Positions 1-8,929 of a stretch of DNA of 28,836 bases are shown one piece after another. The notes under the pieces were generated by a model. The model was given only the letters and a program-made list of their open reading frames with translations. It searched no databases and was not told where the DNA came from. The number at the start of each line of letters is the position of its first letter. Position 1 is the stretch's first letter. A program made the position numbers and the translations under genes. This stretch comes from UBA8752 sp964223495 (lineage in GTDB: Bacteria; Bacteroidota; Bacteroidia; Flavobacteriales_D; Sanyastnellaceae): the NCBI GenBank assembly GCA_964223495.1, contig CAXQGL010000048.1, forward strand, positions 1 through 28,836, written 5' to 3'.

Positions 1-3000
1 TCAAATCAGGTCCTTGCGTATCCACGACCGTGATGGTCTGGGTCTGCGTGTGGCTGTTGCCCGCGCAGTCGACCGTGGTCCAGGTGCGCTCGAGGGTGTA
101 GCTGTCTGCACAGTCTCCATCGGTGCGCACCTCTCCATCGAAGGTGGTGCTCGGAGCACCGTCACAGTTGTCGCTGACACCCAGGCTGGCAATCGTGGCC
201 ACAGCCGGAACGGCGTCACACTCCACGTCCGCCAAATCTGCGGGGAAGGAAGTGAACTCGGGAGCCGTGCTGTCGTCGATCGTGATCTCCTGTACGTGCT
301 GTGCGAGGTTCTCATCACAGTCGTACACACTGTACGTACGGACGATGGTGTACTCCTGCGCGCAAGCCGTGGTCAGGATGACGTCTTCGTAGGTCACGAA
401 GATCTCGGCATCGCAGTTGTCCAAGGCCTCGGCGTGGAGTCCATCGCCAGGCGTGTACTCAGGAACGGCATAACCGTCGACGTTTCCGGTCAAGGAGGCG
501 TCGCTGCACTCGAGGGTCAAGTCGCCGGGGGCGAGCGTGAATTCGGGTGCCGTACGGTCGGCCGTCACCACGATCTGCTGGACCGAGGTGCTGTTGCCAC
601 ACATATCGTAGGCCGTGTAGTCAATGATGTAGTCATCGGTGCAGGCACTGGAGAGCGGCGTGCACTCGACATCCACGTGGCTCAACTCGCAGTTGTCCGT
701 GGCCGTGGCCAAACCGATGCTGTTCAGGTAATCATAGTCACAAGCACCAGAGATCCACAGGTCACACTCGATTGTATCCACCTGGTTGTAGGCGAAGCTC
801 GGGGCAATCTGATCTTGGATGTCGATGCGCTGGTTGTCGCTGGTAGCGAATGCATTTCCGCAGCTGTCCGTCGCCATGGCCGTCCATGAGCGGATGATGC
901 TGTAGCAACCGGAGCTGATGCTGTCTACCACGTTGTCGGTGTAGCTCAGACCGGTGGTTGCGAGATCACAGTTGTCACTGTAGGTCGTCGCGGCCGTTCC
1001 CGTGTTGCTCGGATCGAGGTCCACGAAACAGAGGCCATTCACGTTGAGCGTGATGTCGGCGGGAGCCGTCACGGTCACCTCGGGCTGGGTGTTGTCCTCG
1101 ATGGTGATCGTCTGCATGTGGAAGGCCTGATTGCCGAAGCAGTCCGTGGCCACCCAAGTGCGGTTCAGAACGCGGCAACTGCTGGCGGTGTAAGAAGCGG
1201 TGGTCTCACCCACGAGCTCGACACACACGAAGTAGTCGTCTCCATCGGCGAATCCAGCCGTATTGGGATCGAATCCGGCAGCACAACCATACTCGCTGTC
1301 ATCACAATTGTCACTGAAGAGGATGACCTCATCCTCAGCCAGGTTGGCGGCCAACCAAGCATCACTCTCAGCACAATCCAAGGTGATGTCATCACCGCCG
1401 GAAACGTAGGTCGGGGCGGTCACATCGTTGCGGTCCACCGTCTGAACGTTCAGCTGCGCAATGTTGCAGAGCTCGTCAAAGGCGACGTAGTGGAACTCCA
1501 CGAATTCGCCGTCCTGACAATCCGTGGCGTAATCCACGGTGGGCTCGAGGGTGGAGATGATGTCACCGGCCTGGCCGTAGGAGGCCTCACCCGTAATGGC
1601 ACCACTCCAGCTGAACCATCCGGAGAATCCGTTGTCGTCACAGTTGTGGTTGTTGGCTCCGTCACCCAACTGGTAACCGAAGTACTGGCTGGCAGGCTGG
1701 TGGTTGAAGCGCAACAGCGTTCCGAACTGCCAGTCACCGCGACCCGTGGCATAGCTCATGTCGTCATTGAGGACGTACATGGTCCAGAGGTCCGTATTCA
1801 CGGCACAGCCGTAGTCGTTCTTGAAGCCTCCACCCCAAGCCGTACCTGCGGTGCGGTTCTCGAAGTAGAAATGGATGTCGAGACCACGGTTGGGGTCATT
1901 CATGTCGACCACGGCACCCTCGAGGAGGGCGGTTCCGTTCTCGTACTGGGTCATCGTGACGCCACCGGCGGAGAGGTCCTCCACGAAGTAAGTGGCCTGG
2001 CCCATGTCACCGTTGATATCGTAGAACTGCAACAGGGCGTCGATACCGTTGTTGAAATCCGGGTCATCACCGGCGGAAATGACGTTCCAGGTCTGGCTGG
2101 AACCACCACCATTCTCTTCCTGGTTGCGGCCGTCGAACTGCAGCTTGGTGCTGTGGACAGCATCGAGCTCAAGCTCGGAGCAAGCGAAGGCACTCACATC
2201 ATTGGCAGCCATGGCAGCGTCCAACTCGGACTCACACTCCACGGAGTAGTCCGCAATGCTTCCCGTCATCTCCAACTCGGTGCAACCGAGGCAGGGGTCT
2301 GCAGAAGCAAGGGCAATCACACCACCGAGGGTGTAAACCTGACTACCGCTGTCAAAGTCGTAGGCACCATCGATGACCGGGTAGGTATCTCCACTCATCA
2401 AGGACTGGATGCTCCGGCTGCCGGCGCCATCGTCATTGAACTGGAAAATCTCTCCATACCAGTTGGTCAACTGCTCACCATTCTGGAGGTGATCACAGAA
2501 ACCGAGGAACACGTGGCCCGCGAGCAGGTCTCCGATGACCTCCTGGCTGAGGGCGTTCAGGTTATATCCTGCAGATTCCCAAGCACCGTCGGTCGGAAGG
2601 AAGAGCGTACCACAGTTCGCAACCTGTGAACAGGCGGTGCACTGGCCCCAGGTGTCGTTGATGTCACCGGAACCCATGCTCCAAAGACGGTTGGCGTAGC
2701 TCCAGTAGTCCGTAATCGGGGCGCAAGCACCGTTCAGGTAATCATCGTAGCCGTCATCCCAGAGCAGATCAGCACCGAAGTCGAGCAAATCCTCGTACTC
2801 ACCGTTGATGACCCACTTGTACTCCATGTCCGCTCCGGGAGCCGGATCGAACACGACCTGCCAGATTCCATCAGACACCTCGGTAGCTTCAGGACCGCCG
2901 TTCGGGTCCCAACCCCACCAGGGGCCGCTCAAGCGGACAGAAGTCACATCGGCAATACCACTGCAGCTGATGTCCAGCGTGGCCACCATGGCGGTCGACT

Positions 3001-5398
3001 GACCACCAACGTCCGGCACAAAACCGATACCGAGGCCACCGAAAGCACCCTCAAAATTGTCTCCTGCGTCACCGGACGTCGTCAGATCACCAATGATGCT
3101 GATGGTGGAATCCAATTCACCACCGGTATCACCATTGATGATGTCCAACACCTCATCAAGGTCCTCGTCCTCATCACAGGTTCCGTCTGAGTCAGCATCG
3201 TTCAAGCAGACACCGTCACAGTCGACGTTGCTGACACCGTACAGGTCAATGGGGTACTGGCAGGAGCCGTCCTCATTGTTGGCCTCTGCGAAGTAGTTGC
3301 AGGCCTCAGCGTCGGTACAGCCGCTGATGACACAGGTGCCATCGTCGATGTCGGCACCGGCGTAGTAGTTGTCCGCGATCGGGTTCGTACAACCGGTACA
3401 GCTTCCATCGTCATCGGTGGCAGCGGCATCATAGTTGTTCGCTCCGGCATCGGTACAACCGGGAATCTCATCCTCGTCACAGACGCCATCCTGGTCGGCA
3501 TCGTTCAAGCAGATGCCATCGCAATCGACGTTCGTCACACCGTAAAGATCCACAGGGAAGATGCAGAGGGTGTTGTCCGTATCTGCGAGGGGATTGTCGT
3601 CGTAGTTACAGGCCGCAGGATCCGTGCAGCTCTCGGTCTCGTCCTCATTGCAGACGCCATCCTGGTCGGCATCGTTCAAGCAGTTGCCGTCACAGTCTAC
3701 GTAATCAATACCATAGAGATCGATGGGATACTGACATGAACCATTGTCATCGGTCGCTGCAGCATCAAAATTACATGCGGCATCATCCGTACATCCGGGC
3801 ACCTCATCCTCATCACACACACCGTCCTGGTCGGCATCGTTCAAGCAGTTGCCATCACAGTCGACGTAATCCACTCCGTAGAGATCCTCAGGGTACTCAC
3901 AGAGGCTGTTGTCGGTGTCCGTGTAGGGACCGTCGTTACAAGCGGCAGGATCCGTACAACCCTCCGTCTCGTCCGCATTGCAGACACCATCCTGGTCATC
4001 GTCATTCGGGTTGACCGTACCGTCGGGGTTACAAGTCTCACAAGGGTCGTCTGCGTATACACAGGAACCATCGTCAATCGAAGCCGTGTCGTCATAGTTG
4101 CACGCTGTAGAAGCCGTACATCCAGCACATGTGAGGTACTCACAGGAACCATCATCGTCGGTGGCCGCAGCGTCGTAGTTGCACGCACCGGCATCCTGAC
4201 AACCTCCAACTTCTTCTTCGTCACATACGAGATCCTGATCAGCGTCATTCAGGCAGTTACCATCGCAGTCGACAATATTGTTGGGGTACCCGTCGGGGTA
4301 AGTGCAGGAACCGTCATCGTCGGTAGCCGCTCCGTTGTAGTTGCACGCATCGGCATCCTGGCATCCTGCAATCTCATCCTCATCGCAGACCTGATCGCTG
4401 TCCGCATCGTTCAAGCAGTTGCCGTCACAATCGAGGTTGTCTGCAGGTGGGTAAGTACAGGATCCATTGTCGTCCGTTGCAGCACTGTCATAGTTGCAAG
4501 CTTCTGCATCAGTACATCCGGCAATCTCGTCCTCATCACAAATACCGTCGGTATCCGCATCATTCAGACAGTTGCAGTCGCAATCCAAGTTGGTTGCGCC
4601 ACCGCACAAATCTGCCGGATACTCACAGGAACCGTCATCATCGGAGGCTGCATCATTGTAGTTGCATGCCGCGGCATCCGTACAACCGAAGACAGGAGCG
4701 CCTGCACCGAAGTAGAAGGTGTCCCGGAATTCATTGGCACCGTCACCTTCGATGAACACCTGACAGTAGACCTGACCACTCAGATCACCAGTGGTGGTGA
4801 ACTGTCCGATCAGTACCTTCAGGTCGGCTCCGGCAACACCATTGGCATCACCGTTCAAGGCATACCATGCACCACCGATGGCGTCATCGATGGAGATGTT
4901 GCCACCCGGCAAACCTCCACCTGGGTCGAAGTTGGTAACCCATGGGTTGGCACCGGACTGCACCGTACTCACATTGGCTTCACCAATGCCAGCATTTGGC
5001 ACACCTTCCAAACCGATGGTGACCCAAGTGTCAAACGGCAAGTCCGGATATACCGGGAAGAGCAAGCTGTTGATTCCATTCGGAGTGGCTGCCCCCAACG
5101 CCGCGTGGTAGAAGTTCGTCGTGGTATTGACGTACGTGGGGTTGATGGCATCACCTGAAACTGAGGACATGAAGTCCGTTTCGTTGTTCATGGTGACATA
5201 CAGCCGGGTAGTACTGTATCCCGTGAGGTCAGTCACGCCCAGTGCACCGACAAGTATGCCGATGTCAGCGTTGGTGACTTCAAGTTCGAGATCATACCCT
5301 TCCGGAGCAGGAGCGGAGTTGACCGCAATCTGCTGAATCTGGGAAAAGGACGTGGCCCAACAAGCGAACAGGGCCAGAAAGAGAGATGTGAGACGCAT
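1..5398 (-). CDS. Giant secreted Cys/Asp-rich multidomain surface protein (3' end outside window)
   Basis: One frame stays open from an ATG at 5396-5398 to the left edge (about 1,799 codons, no stop), so the C-terminus is missing. Residues 1-20 form a signal peptide (MRLTSLFLALFACWATSFSQ). An unrecognised domain follows to about residue 237. Next come eleven repeats of the type GCTD-ACNYD-A-DDGSC, most joined to a thrombospondin-3-like Ca-binding segment (DCDGNCLNDADQDGVCDEDE). A WWGWDP-containing module at about 2780-2975 looks carbohydrate-binding-like (weak). A FAS1-like stretch (LFLPTDGAW, then LLAGHV) lies at about 2340-2625. About five HYR/Ig-like modules (SDNCD, TITIDDSTAPEF) fill 1-1450. 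I infer an exported, Ca-stabilised adhesin or matrix protein; a type IX secretion tail would be off-window and cannot be checked. Glycine codons are mostly GGT, unlike the GGC/GGA of neighbouring genes. No Shine-Dalgarno sequence precedes the ATG. The long open frames on the opposite strand here are shadows. Confidence 0.93.
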   Translation of the reverse strand, partial: MRLTSLFLALFACWATSFSQIQQIAVNSAPAPEGYDLELEVTNADIGILVGALGVTDLTGYSTTRLYVTMNNETDFMSSVSGDAINPTYVNTTTNFYHAALGAATPNGINSLLFPVYPDLPFDTWVTIGLEGVPNAGIGEANVSTVQSGANPWVTNFDPGGGLPGGNISIDDAIGGAWYALNGDANGVAGADLKVLIGQFTTTGDLSGQVYCQVFIEGDGANEFRDTFYFGAGAPVFGCTDAAACNYNDAASDDDGSCEYPADLCGGATNLDCDCNCLNDADTDGICDEDEIAGCTDAEACNYDSAATDDNGSCTYPPADNLDCDGNCLNDADSDQVCDEDEIAGCQDADACNYNGAATDDDGSCTYPDGYPNNIVDCDGNCLNDADQDLVCDEEEVGGCQDAGACNYDAAATDDDGSCEYLTCAGCTASTACNYDDTASIDDGSCVYADDPCETCNPDGTVNPNDDDQDGVCNADETEGCTDPAACNDGPYTDTDNSLCEYPEDLYGVDYVDCDGNCLNDADQDGVCDEDEVPGCTDDAACNFDAAATDDNGSCQYPIDLYGIDYVDCDGNCLNDADQDGVCNEDETESCTDPAACNYDDNPLADTDNTLCIFPVDLYGVTNVDCDGICLNDADQDGVCDEDEIPGCTDAGANNYDAAATDDDGSCTGCTNPIADNYYAGADIDDGTCVISGCTDAEACNYFAEANNEDGSCQYPIDLYGVSNVDCDGVCLNDADSDGTCDEDEDLDEVLDIINGDTGGELDSTISIIGDLTTSGDAGDNFEGAFGGLGIGFVPDVGGQSTAMVATLDISCSGIADVTSVRLSGPWWGWDPNGGPEATEVSDGIWQVVFDPAPGADMEYKWVINGEYEDLLDFGADLLWDDGYDDYLNGACAPITDYWSYANRLWSMGSGDINDTWGQCTACSQVANCGTLFLPTDGAWESAGYNLNALSQEVIGDLLAGHVFLGFCDHLQNGEQLTNWYGEIFQFNDDGAGSRSIQSLMSGDTYPVIDGAYDFDSGSQVYTLGGVIALASADPCLGCTELEMTGSIADYSVECESELDAAMAANDVSAFACSELELDAVHSTKLQFDGRNQEENGGGSSQTWNVISAGDDPDFNNGIDALLQFYDINGDMGQATYFVEDLSAGGVTMTQYENGTALLEGAVVDMNDPNRGLDIHFYFENRTAGTAWGGGFKNDYGCAVNTDLWTMYVLNDDMSYATGRGDWQFGTLLRFNHQPASQYFGYQLGDGANNHNCDDNGFSGWFSWSGAITGEASYGQAGDIISTLEPTVDYATDCQDGEFVEFHYVAFDELCNIAQLNVQTVDRNDVTAPTYVSGGDDITLDCAESDAWLAANLAEDEVILFSDNCDDSEYGCAAGFDPNTAGFADGDDYFVCVELVGETTASYTASSCRVLNRTWVATDCFGNQAFHMQTITIEDNTQPEVTVTAPADITLNVNGLCFVDLDPSNTGTAATTYSDNCDLATTGLSYTDNVVDSISSGCYSIIRSWTAMATDSCGNAFATSDNQRIDIQDQIAPSFAYNQVDTIECDLWISGACDYDYLNSIGLATATDNCELSHVDVECTPLSSACTDDYIIDYTAYDMCGNSTSVQQIVVTADRTAPEFTLAPGDLTLECSDASLTGNVDGYAVPEYTPGDGLHAEALDNCDAEIFVTYEDVILTTACAQEYTIVRTYSVYDCDENLAQHVQEITIDDSTAPEFTSFPADLADVECDAVPAVATIASLGVSDNCDGAPSTTFDGEVRTDGDCADSYTLERTWTTVDCAGNSHTQTQTITVVDTQGPDL
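3161..4687 (-). repeat. Eleven tandem Cys/Asp-rich repeats inside the giant secreted protein
   Basis: Read on the minus strand, eleven units begin with G/S-C-T/Q and run through a CNYD-like core to DGSC. Eight also carry a DCDGNCLNDAD / DEDE acidic tail, giving full units of about 50-57 residues; units 4, 9 and 10 are short and lack the tail. The repetition is visible in DNA: ctggtcggcatcgttcaagc recurs at 3491, 3662 and 3827, spacings of 171 and 165 bp. The DxDxDG-type acidic loops resemble thrombospondin type 3 calcium loops. Unit 6 has lost the NYD core, and unit 9 has Asn in place of a core Cys. Confidence 0.9.
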
Positions 5399-5856
5399 CA
5401 CAAGTGGTTTGGTTCCATTGGTTTTCTACCTGCATGAACAGGCAGAAGCAAGTTCTCAAATCTTGTCCTTTCCCCAAGGGAACGAGGGGTGGCTTCGTCG
5501 AATTATACAGCTTCAGAACACACCCGCTTGAATTCAGAACCACCGGTCTTTCGACCAAAACATATAATAAGCCAACTCAAAGCTCCATGAATACGGATAA
5601 AGAGGCTTGTAAGTAGTGCTCACTGTAGGATTACGTCTACAAATTTCCATCGAAATTCGTGGTAACACGCCCATTACAGGCACAACCAGGGACAGGGCAC
5701 TCCCATGCGGCTTCAAGCCATCACAATGAAAGTCTAATCAATTGATAAAGTGCGTTTTGCAAGCCCTTTTCATGTAAGGATGGGCCGCATTTGTTGACGC
5801 CAGGCCTTCGGAGGCCTCAAAAGGATAATATCATTCATGCGTCCCCATAAGGCACG
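5399..5856. other. Non-coding gap upstream of the giant gene
   Basis: No convincing gene was found; the short open frames here lack family features. It probably holds the promoter and leader of the giant gene. On the minus strand an AT-rich stretch at 5556-5581 (TTTG, then TATGTTTTG after 13 nt) loosely resembles a Bacteroidota promoter, but the spacing is short. It overlaps a small hairpin at 5543-5558 with a GAAA tetraloop (TTGGTC/GACCGG). A second perfect hairpin, AGGCCT-TCGG-AGGCCT, lies at 5802-5817 without a T-run. Confidence 0.4.
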
Positions 5857-5886
5857 AAAAAGGGCCAGCAACCATGCTGACCCTTT
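5857..5886 (-). terminator. Rho-independent terminator after tRNA-fMet
   Basis: Read on the minus strand, AAAGGGTCAGCA pairs over 12 positions with TGCTGGCCCTTT (one G-T wobble) around a short loop and is followed by further T residues. It sits about 30 nt past the tRNA 3' end, so it most likely ends the tRNA transcript and separates it from the giant gene. Confidence 0.8.
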
Positions 5887-5915
5887 CAATAAATGCCTGT
5901 ATGCTTCAGGCCTTG

Positions 5916-5988
<73 letters not shown>

Positions 5989-6012
5989 ATCCATATTCCC
6001 GGAACGGGACGG

Positions 6013-6042
6013 CGAAGATAGTCGGGTCCTCTTTCTTTGCAA
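6013..6042 (-). promoter_or_regulatory. Probable promoter of tRNA-fMet
   Basis: On the minus strand TTGC (6039-6042) is followed after 18 nt by TATCTTCG (6013-6020), one base off the Bacteroidota -7 consensus TAnnTTTG. The predicted start lies near 6006, about 18 nt before the tRNA. A TCCCG-GAA-CGGGA inverted repeat (5997-6009) covers the predicted start. On the plus strand TTTCTTTG at 6032-6039 could serve era but has no clear -33 partner. Confidence 0.45.
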
Positions 6043-6058
6043 GAGAAAATCAGCAACC

Positions 6059-6979
6059 GTGTCCCAAACGAATGCAAAAGCCGAGCACAAAGCCGGCTTC
6101 GTCAACATCATCGGGTCCCCCAATGTGGGCAAGTCCACCTTGATGAACAGGCTGGTCGGTGAACGGCTCAGCATCATCAACGCAAAGGCCCAGACCACGA
6201 GACACCGCATCATGGGCATCGTTTCCGGCGAGCAGTGGCAGATCGTCTACTCCGATACCCCGGGTGTCCTTGACCCTGCATACAAACTGCAGGAAGGGAT
6301 GATGAAATTCGTCAGGACCGCATTGCGCGATGCAGATGTACTGCTCATCGTCACCACTCCGGAAGAGCGTACCCTCGCCCACCCCGAGACCCTGCGGAAG
6401 GTCCAGGACATGGACATCCCCGTCCTGCTGCTGATCAACAAGATCGACCTTGGCGAACAGGAGGACATCAAGGAGCGCATTGCGCATTGGCAGTCGCTGA
6501 TCCCTCGGGCCGAGATCCATCCGATCAGTGCCCTGCATGGATTCAACCTCGACCACCTCCTCGAACGCATCGTGGCACTGCTCCCCTCATCTCCCGCCTT
6601 TTTCCCGAAGGATGAGATGACGGACAAGCCGATGCGCTTCTTCGTCTCGGAGATCATACGGGAGAAAATCCTGACCCATTGTCGCCAGGAAGTGCCGTAC
6701 AGCAGCGAAGTGGTGGTGGCGTCCTACAAGAAGGACGAGACCAAGGATGGCCGGCCCTTGAGGCGCATCGAAGCCACCATCCATGTGGCGCGCGATTCCC
6801 AGAAGGCCATCCTCATCGGATCGGGAGGCAGCATGATCAAGCGCCTCGCCACGGATGCCCGCAAGGACCTCGAAGGGTTCCTGCGCGAAAAGGTCTTTCT
6901 CGAATTGCGCATCAAGGTCGACAAGGATTGGAGGGACGATGAGCACAAACTGAAACAATACGGTTATTTCAATGGGTGA
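6059..6979 (+). CDS. era: GTPase Era
   Basis: Era is an essential GTPase that binds the 3' end of 16S rRNA during 30S assembly. The 306-residue protein has the usual family length. The N-terminal GTPase domain shows G1 GSPNVGKS (19-26), the Era-type QTTRHR switch (45-50), G3 DTPG (66-69), G4 NKID (127-130) and a G5-like SAL. The C-terminal KH domain carries the RNA-binding loop IGSGGSMIKRL. The start is a GTG: the first in-frame ATG falls inside the GTPase domain, and GTG gives the expected short N-terminus. It overlaps ispE by 8 nt, so the two are probably co-transcribed and translationally coupled. Confidence 0.98.
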   Translation: MSQTNAKAEHKAGFVNIIGSPNVGKSTLMNRLVGERLSIINAKAQTTRHRIMGIVSGEQWQIVYSDTPGVLDPAYKLQEGMMKFVRTALRDADVLLIVTTPEERTLAHPETLRKVQDMDIPVLLLINKIDLGEQEDIKERIAHWQSLIPRAEIHPISALHGFNLDHLLERIVALLPSSPAFFPKDEMTDKPMRFFVSEIIREKILTHCRQEVPYSSEVVVASYKKDETKDGRPLRRIEATIHVARDSQKAILIGSGGSMIKRLATDARKDLEGFLREKVFLELRIKVDKDWRDDEHKLKQYGYFNG

Positions 6980-7838
6980 TCGTGCAGCCTTCCATACGCG
7001 CACCAGAATTGGATTCCCGAACGGCAAAGTCAATGTCGGGCTTCAGGTTCGAGACCGCAGGCCGGATGGATTCCACACCATCGAGAGTCTGTTTGTCCCC
7101 ATTCCATGTTGCGACACCTTGGAATTGGAGGTGCTGGAAGGACAGGGAGCATGCGAAATGGTCTGTCATGGCTTGCCCATTCCCGGCGACCCCGCGCACA
7201 ACTTGATCCTGAAGGCATACGATCTGCTCGCCCGAGACCACAACATCCCTTCCGTGCGTTTCCACCTCATCAAGGCCATTCCCATGGGTGCTGGACTCGG
7301 TGGCGGAAGCGCGGATGGTGCCATGGCCCTGCAGCTGTTGAATGCGCAATGCGGACTTGGACTGTCCGAAGCGGCACTGGAAACGTCGGCTGCCCGGCTG
7401 GGTTCCGACTGCCCGTTTTTCATCCGCAACACATGCTCACATGTATCGGGGCGCGGCGAAATCATCGACCCCATCTCCCTTGACCTCAAGGACTGGTGGG
7501 TCGCCATCCTGCATCCCGGGATTCATGTTTCCACCGCCACGGCGTTCAGTTGGGTGACCGCATCCGACGACAGACCGGGGCTCTCGGCTTGGTCGGGCAG
7601 TGGTCCCGAGGAATGGACAGGCAAACTCACCAATGATTTCACGGCCCCGGTCGTCCAACGCCATCCCGAGGTTGGACATGCACTCACCATGCTCAGAAAC
7701 CTCGGGGCCACCCATGCCGACATGAGCGGCAGTGGATCGGCTGTTTTCGGCTTCTTCAGGAACGATCCCGGAGACGATCTCCAATCCGCGTGCCCGAATC
7801 AGTGGTACTGCTGGTCCGGCCGGATCGACAGCCAGTGA
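6972..7838 (+). CDS. ispE: 4-diphosphocytidyl-2-C-methyl-D-erythritol kinase (IspE)
   Basis: IspE phosphorylates CDP-ME in the methylerythritol phosphate route to isoprenoids (cytosol, ATP-dependent). The 288-residue protein is a GHMP kinase: Lys19 in GKVNVGL corresponds to the substrate-side lysine, the glycine-rich ATP loop PMGAGLGGGSADG is at 104-116 with the likely catalytic Asp115, and the third GHMP motif SGSGSAVFGFF is near the C-terminus. The ATG overlaps the era stop by 8 nt. It ends 6 bp from the convergent lptF/G-type gene. An organism carrying ispE makes isoprenoids by the MEP pathway rather than from mevalonate. Confidence 0.97.
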   Translation: MGDRAAFHTRTRIGFPNGKVNVGLQVRDRRPDGFHTIESLFVPIPCCDTLELEVLEGQGACEMVCHGLPIPGDPAHNLILKAYDLLARDHNIPSVRFHLIKAIPMGAGLGGGSADGAMALQLLNAQCGLGLSEAALETSAARLGSDCPFFIRNTCSHVSGRGEIIDPISLDLKDWWVAILHPGIHVSTATAFSWVTASDDRPGLSAWSGSGPEEWTGKLTNDFTAPVVQRHPEVGHALTMLRNLGATHADMSGSGSAVFGFFRNDPGDDLQSACPNQWYCWSGRIDSQ

Positions 7839-7844
7839 CCCTCC

Positions 7845-8924
7845 TTATTTGGGTGCCCTCCGATACAGAATCAAGCCGAGCACTCCGAACAGCAGGTTGG
7901 GGGTCCATGCCGCCACGCCAGGATGGATGCCCGCATGGGTGGCGGATACAGACATCAGCTTTGCACTGAAGACATAAATGAACCCCAGCACCACCCCGAT
8001 CAGGATGTGGATGCCGGTCCCTCCCCTTTGCCGCCGACTCGCAACACTGACCCCGATTAGGGCCATGACATAAATGGCGAAGGCATTCGATGTGCGGGTA
8101 TGGGACTCCAGCTGCAACAGACGCTCTCCTCCCGACCCCTTGGCCTTCTCGCGTTCGATGGCCGCATTGAGCTCGGACCATCCAAGCGTGGACATGGCTT
8201 GGGAACGCTGACCGAAATCCTCCATACGCATCGTCAGCGCCGTGTCGAGCACTGCGGTCCGCTCGAAGTGCTCGACGCCCTCCGCGTCCCACCAGCGGCG
8301 GCGAAGGTTGGACACCCGCCACGTCTCTTCCTCCGGGAGCCATTTCGCCTTGCTCGCAGTCCATTTCTCAGAGAGTCGGCCCTGGGACCATTGCTCCAGC
8401 ACGAATCGGTATCCGACTTTCCGACCCGCGTTGATGGACCGGAAATAAGCCACGGTTCCCGGAGCGATTTCCCTGTACAGATGCTGCTCGGCAATGTGGA
8501 ATTCCCGGTGGATGAACTCCACCTCGAAGTCCATCTTCCGTTCATTGGTCTCGGGCAGGATGAAGTGGGCGAGAAACAGACTCCCCAGCACGAGCAGGGT
8601 GGATGCCATGAAATAGGGCCGCATCAGCCGCTGGAACGAAATTCCCCCGGCCAAGACCGCGATGATCTCACTCCGTTGGGCCAGTCTGCTGGTGAAGAGC
8701 AGGATGGTGAGGAAGACAATGAAGGCACTGAGCATGTTGCCCAATGCCAGACAGAAGCTGACATAGTAAGGCCCGAGCACCTGTCCCCACGGGGCCCCAT
8801 TCTCGATGAGGCGCTCCAGGTTTTCCGCGATGTCGAATACCACCGCCACCACACAGAACAGTGCCACCATCAGAAAGAAGGTGCCCAGAAAATTGCGGAT
8901 GATATAACGGTCCAGGGTGCGCAT
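7845..8924 (-). CDS. LptF/LptG-family permease (lipopolysaccharide export)
   Basis: This 359-residue inner-membrane protein matches the YjgP/YjgQ (LptF/LptG) family, the transmembrane subunits of the ABC exporter that extracts LPS and passes it to the Lpt bridge. The N-terminus MRTLDRYIIRNFLGTF is typical, followed by hydrophobic segments at about 15-35, 50-75 and 100-122. A central hydrophilic, probably periplasmic, beta-jellyroll-like region (about 125-265) comes next, then three more hydrophobic segments. It starts 5 nt after the tgt stop, so the two form an operon. I cannot decide between LptF and LptG from sequence alone. The partner ATPase LptB is not in the window. Confidence 0.92.
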   Translation of the reverse strand: MRTLDRYIIRNFLGTFFLMVALFCVVAVVFDIAENLERLIENGAPWGQVLGPYYVSFCLALGNMLSAFIVFLTILLFTSRLAQRSEIIAVLAGGISFQRLMRPYFMASTLLVLGSLFLAHFILPETNERKMDFEVEFIHREFHIAEQHLYREIAPGTVAYFRSINAGRKVGYRFVLEQWSQGRLSEKWTASKAKWLPEEETWRVSNLRRRWWDAEGVEHFERTAVLDTALTMRMEDFGQRSQAMSTLGWSELNAAIEREKAKGSGGERLLQLESHTRTSNAFAIYVMALIGVSVASRRQRGGTGIHILIGVVLGFIYVFSAKLMSVSATHAGIHPGVAAWTPNLLFGVLGLILYRRAPK

Positions 8925-8929
8925 GGAAA

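Noticed and set aside
14..2629. Two long plus-strand open frames (14-889 and 1118-2629)
   Set aside because: They lie antisense to the giant gene, whose minus-strand frame encodes clear signal, repeat and HYR-like motifs; the plus-strand translations have no recognisable domain.
3161..4687. CRISPR-like array
   Set aside because: The periodic repeats are in frame, encode Cys/Asp-rich protein units of unequal length and are too long and divergent for CRISPR repeats.
5802..5817. AGGCCT-TCGG-AGGCCT hairpin as a terminator
   Set aside because: Neither strand has a T-run after the stem.
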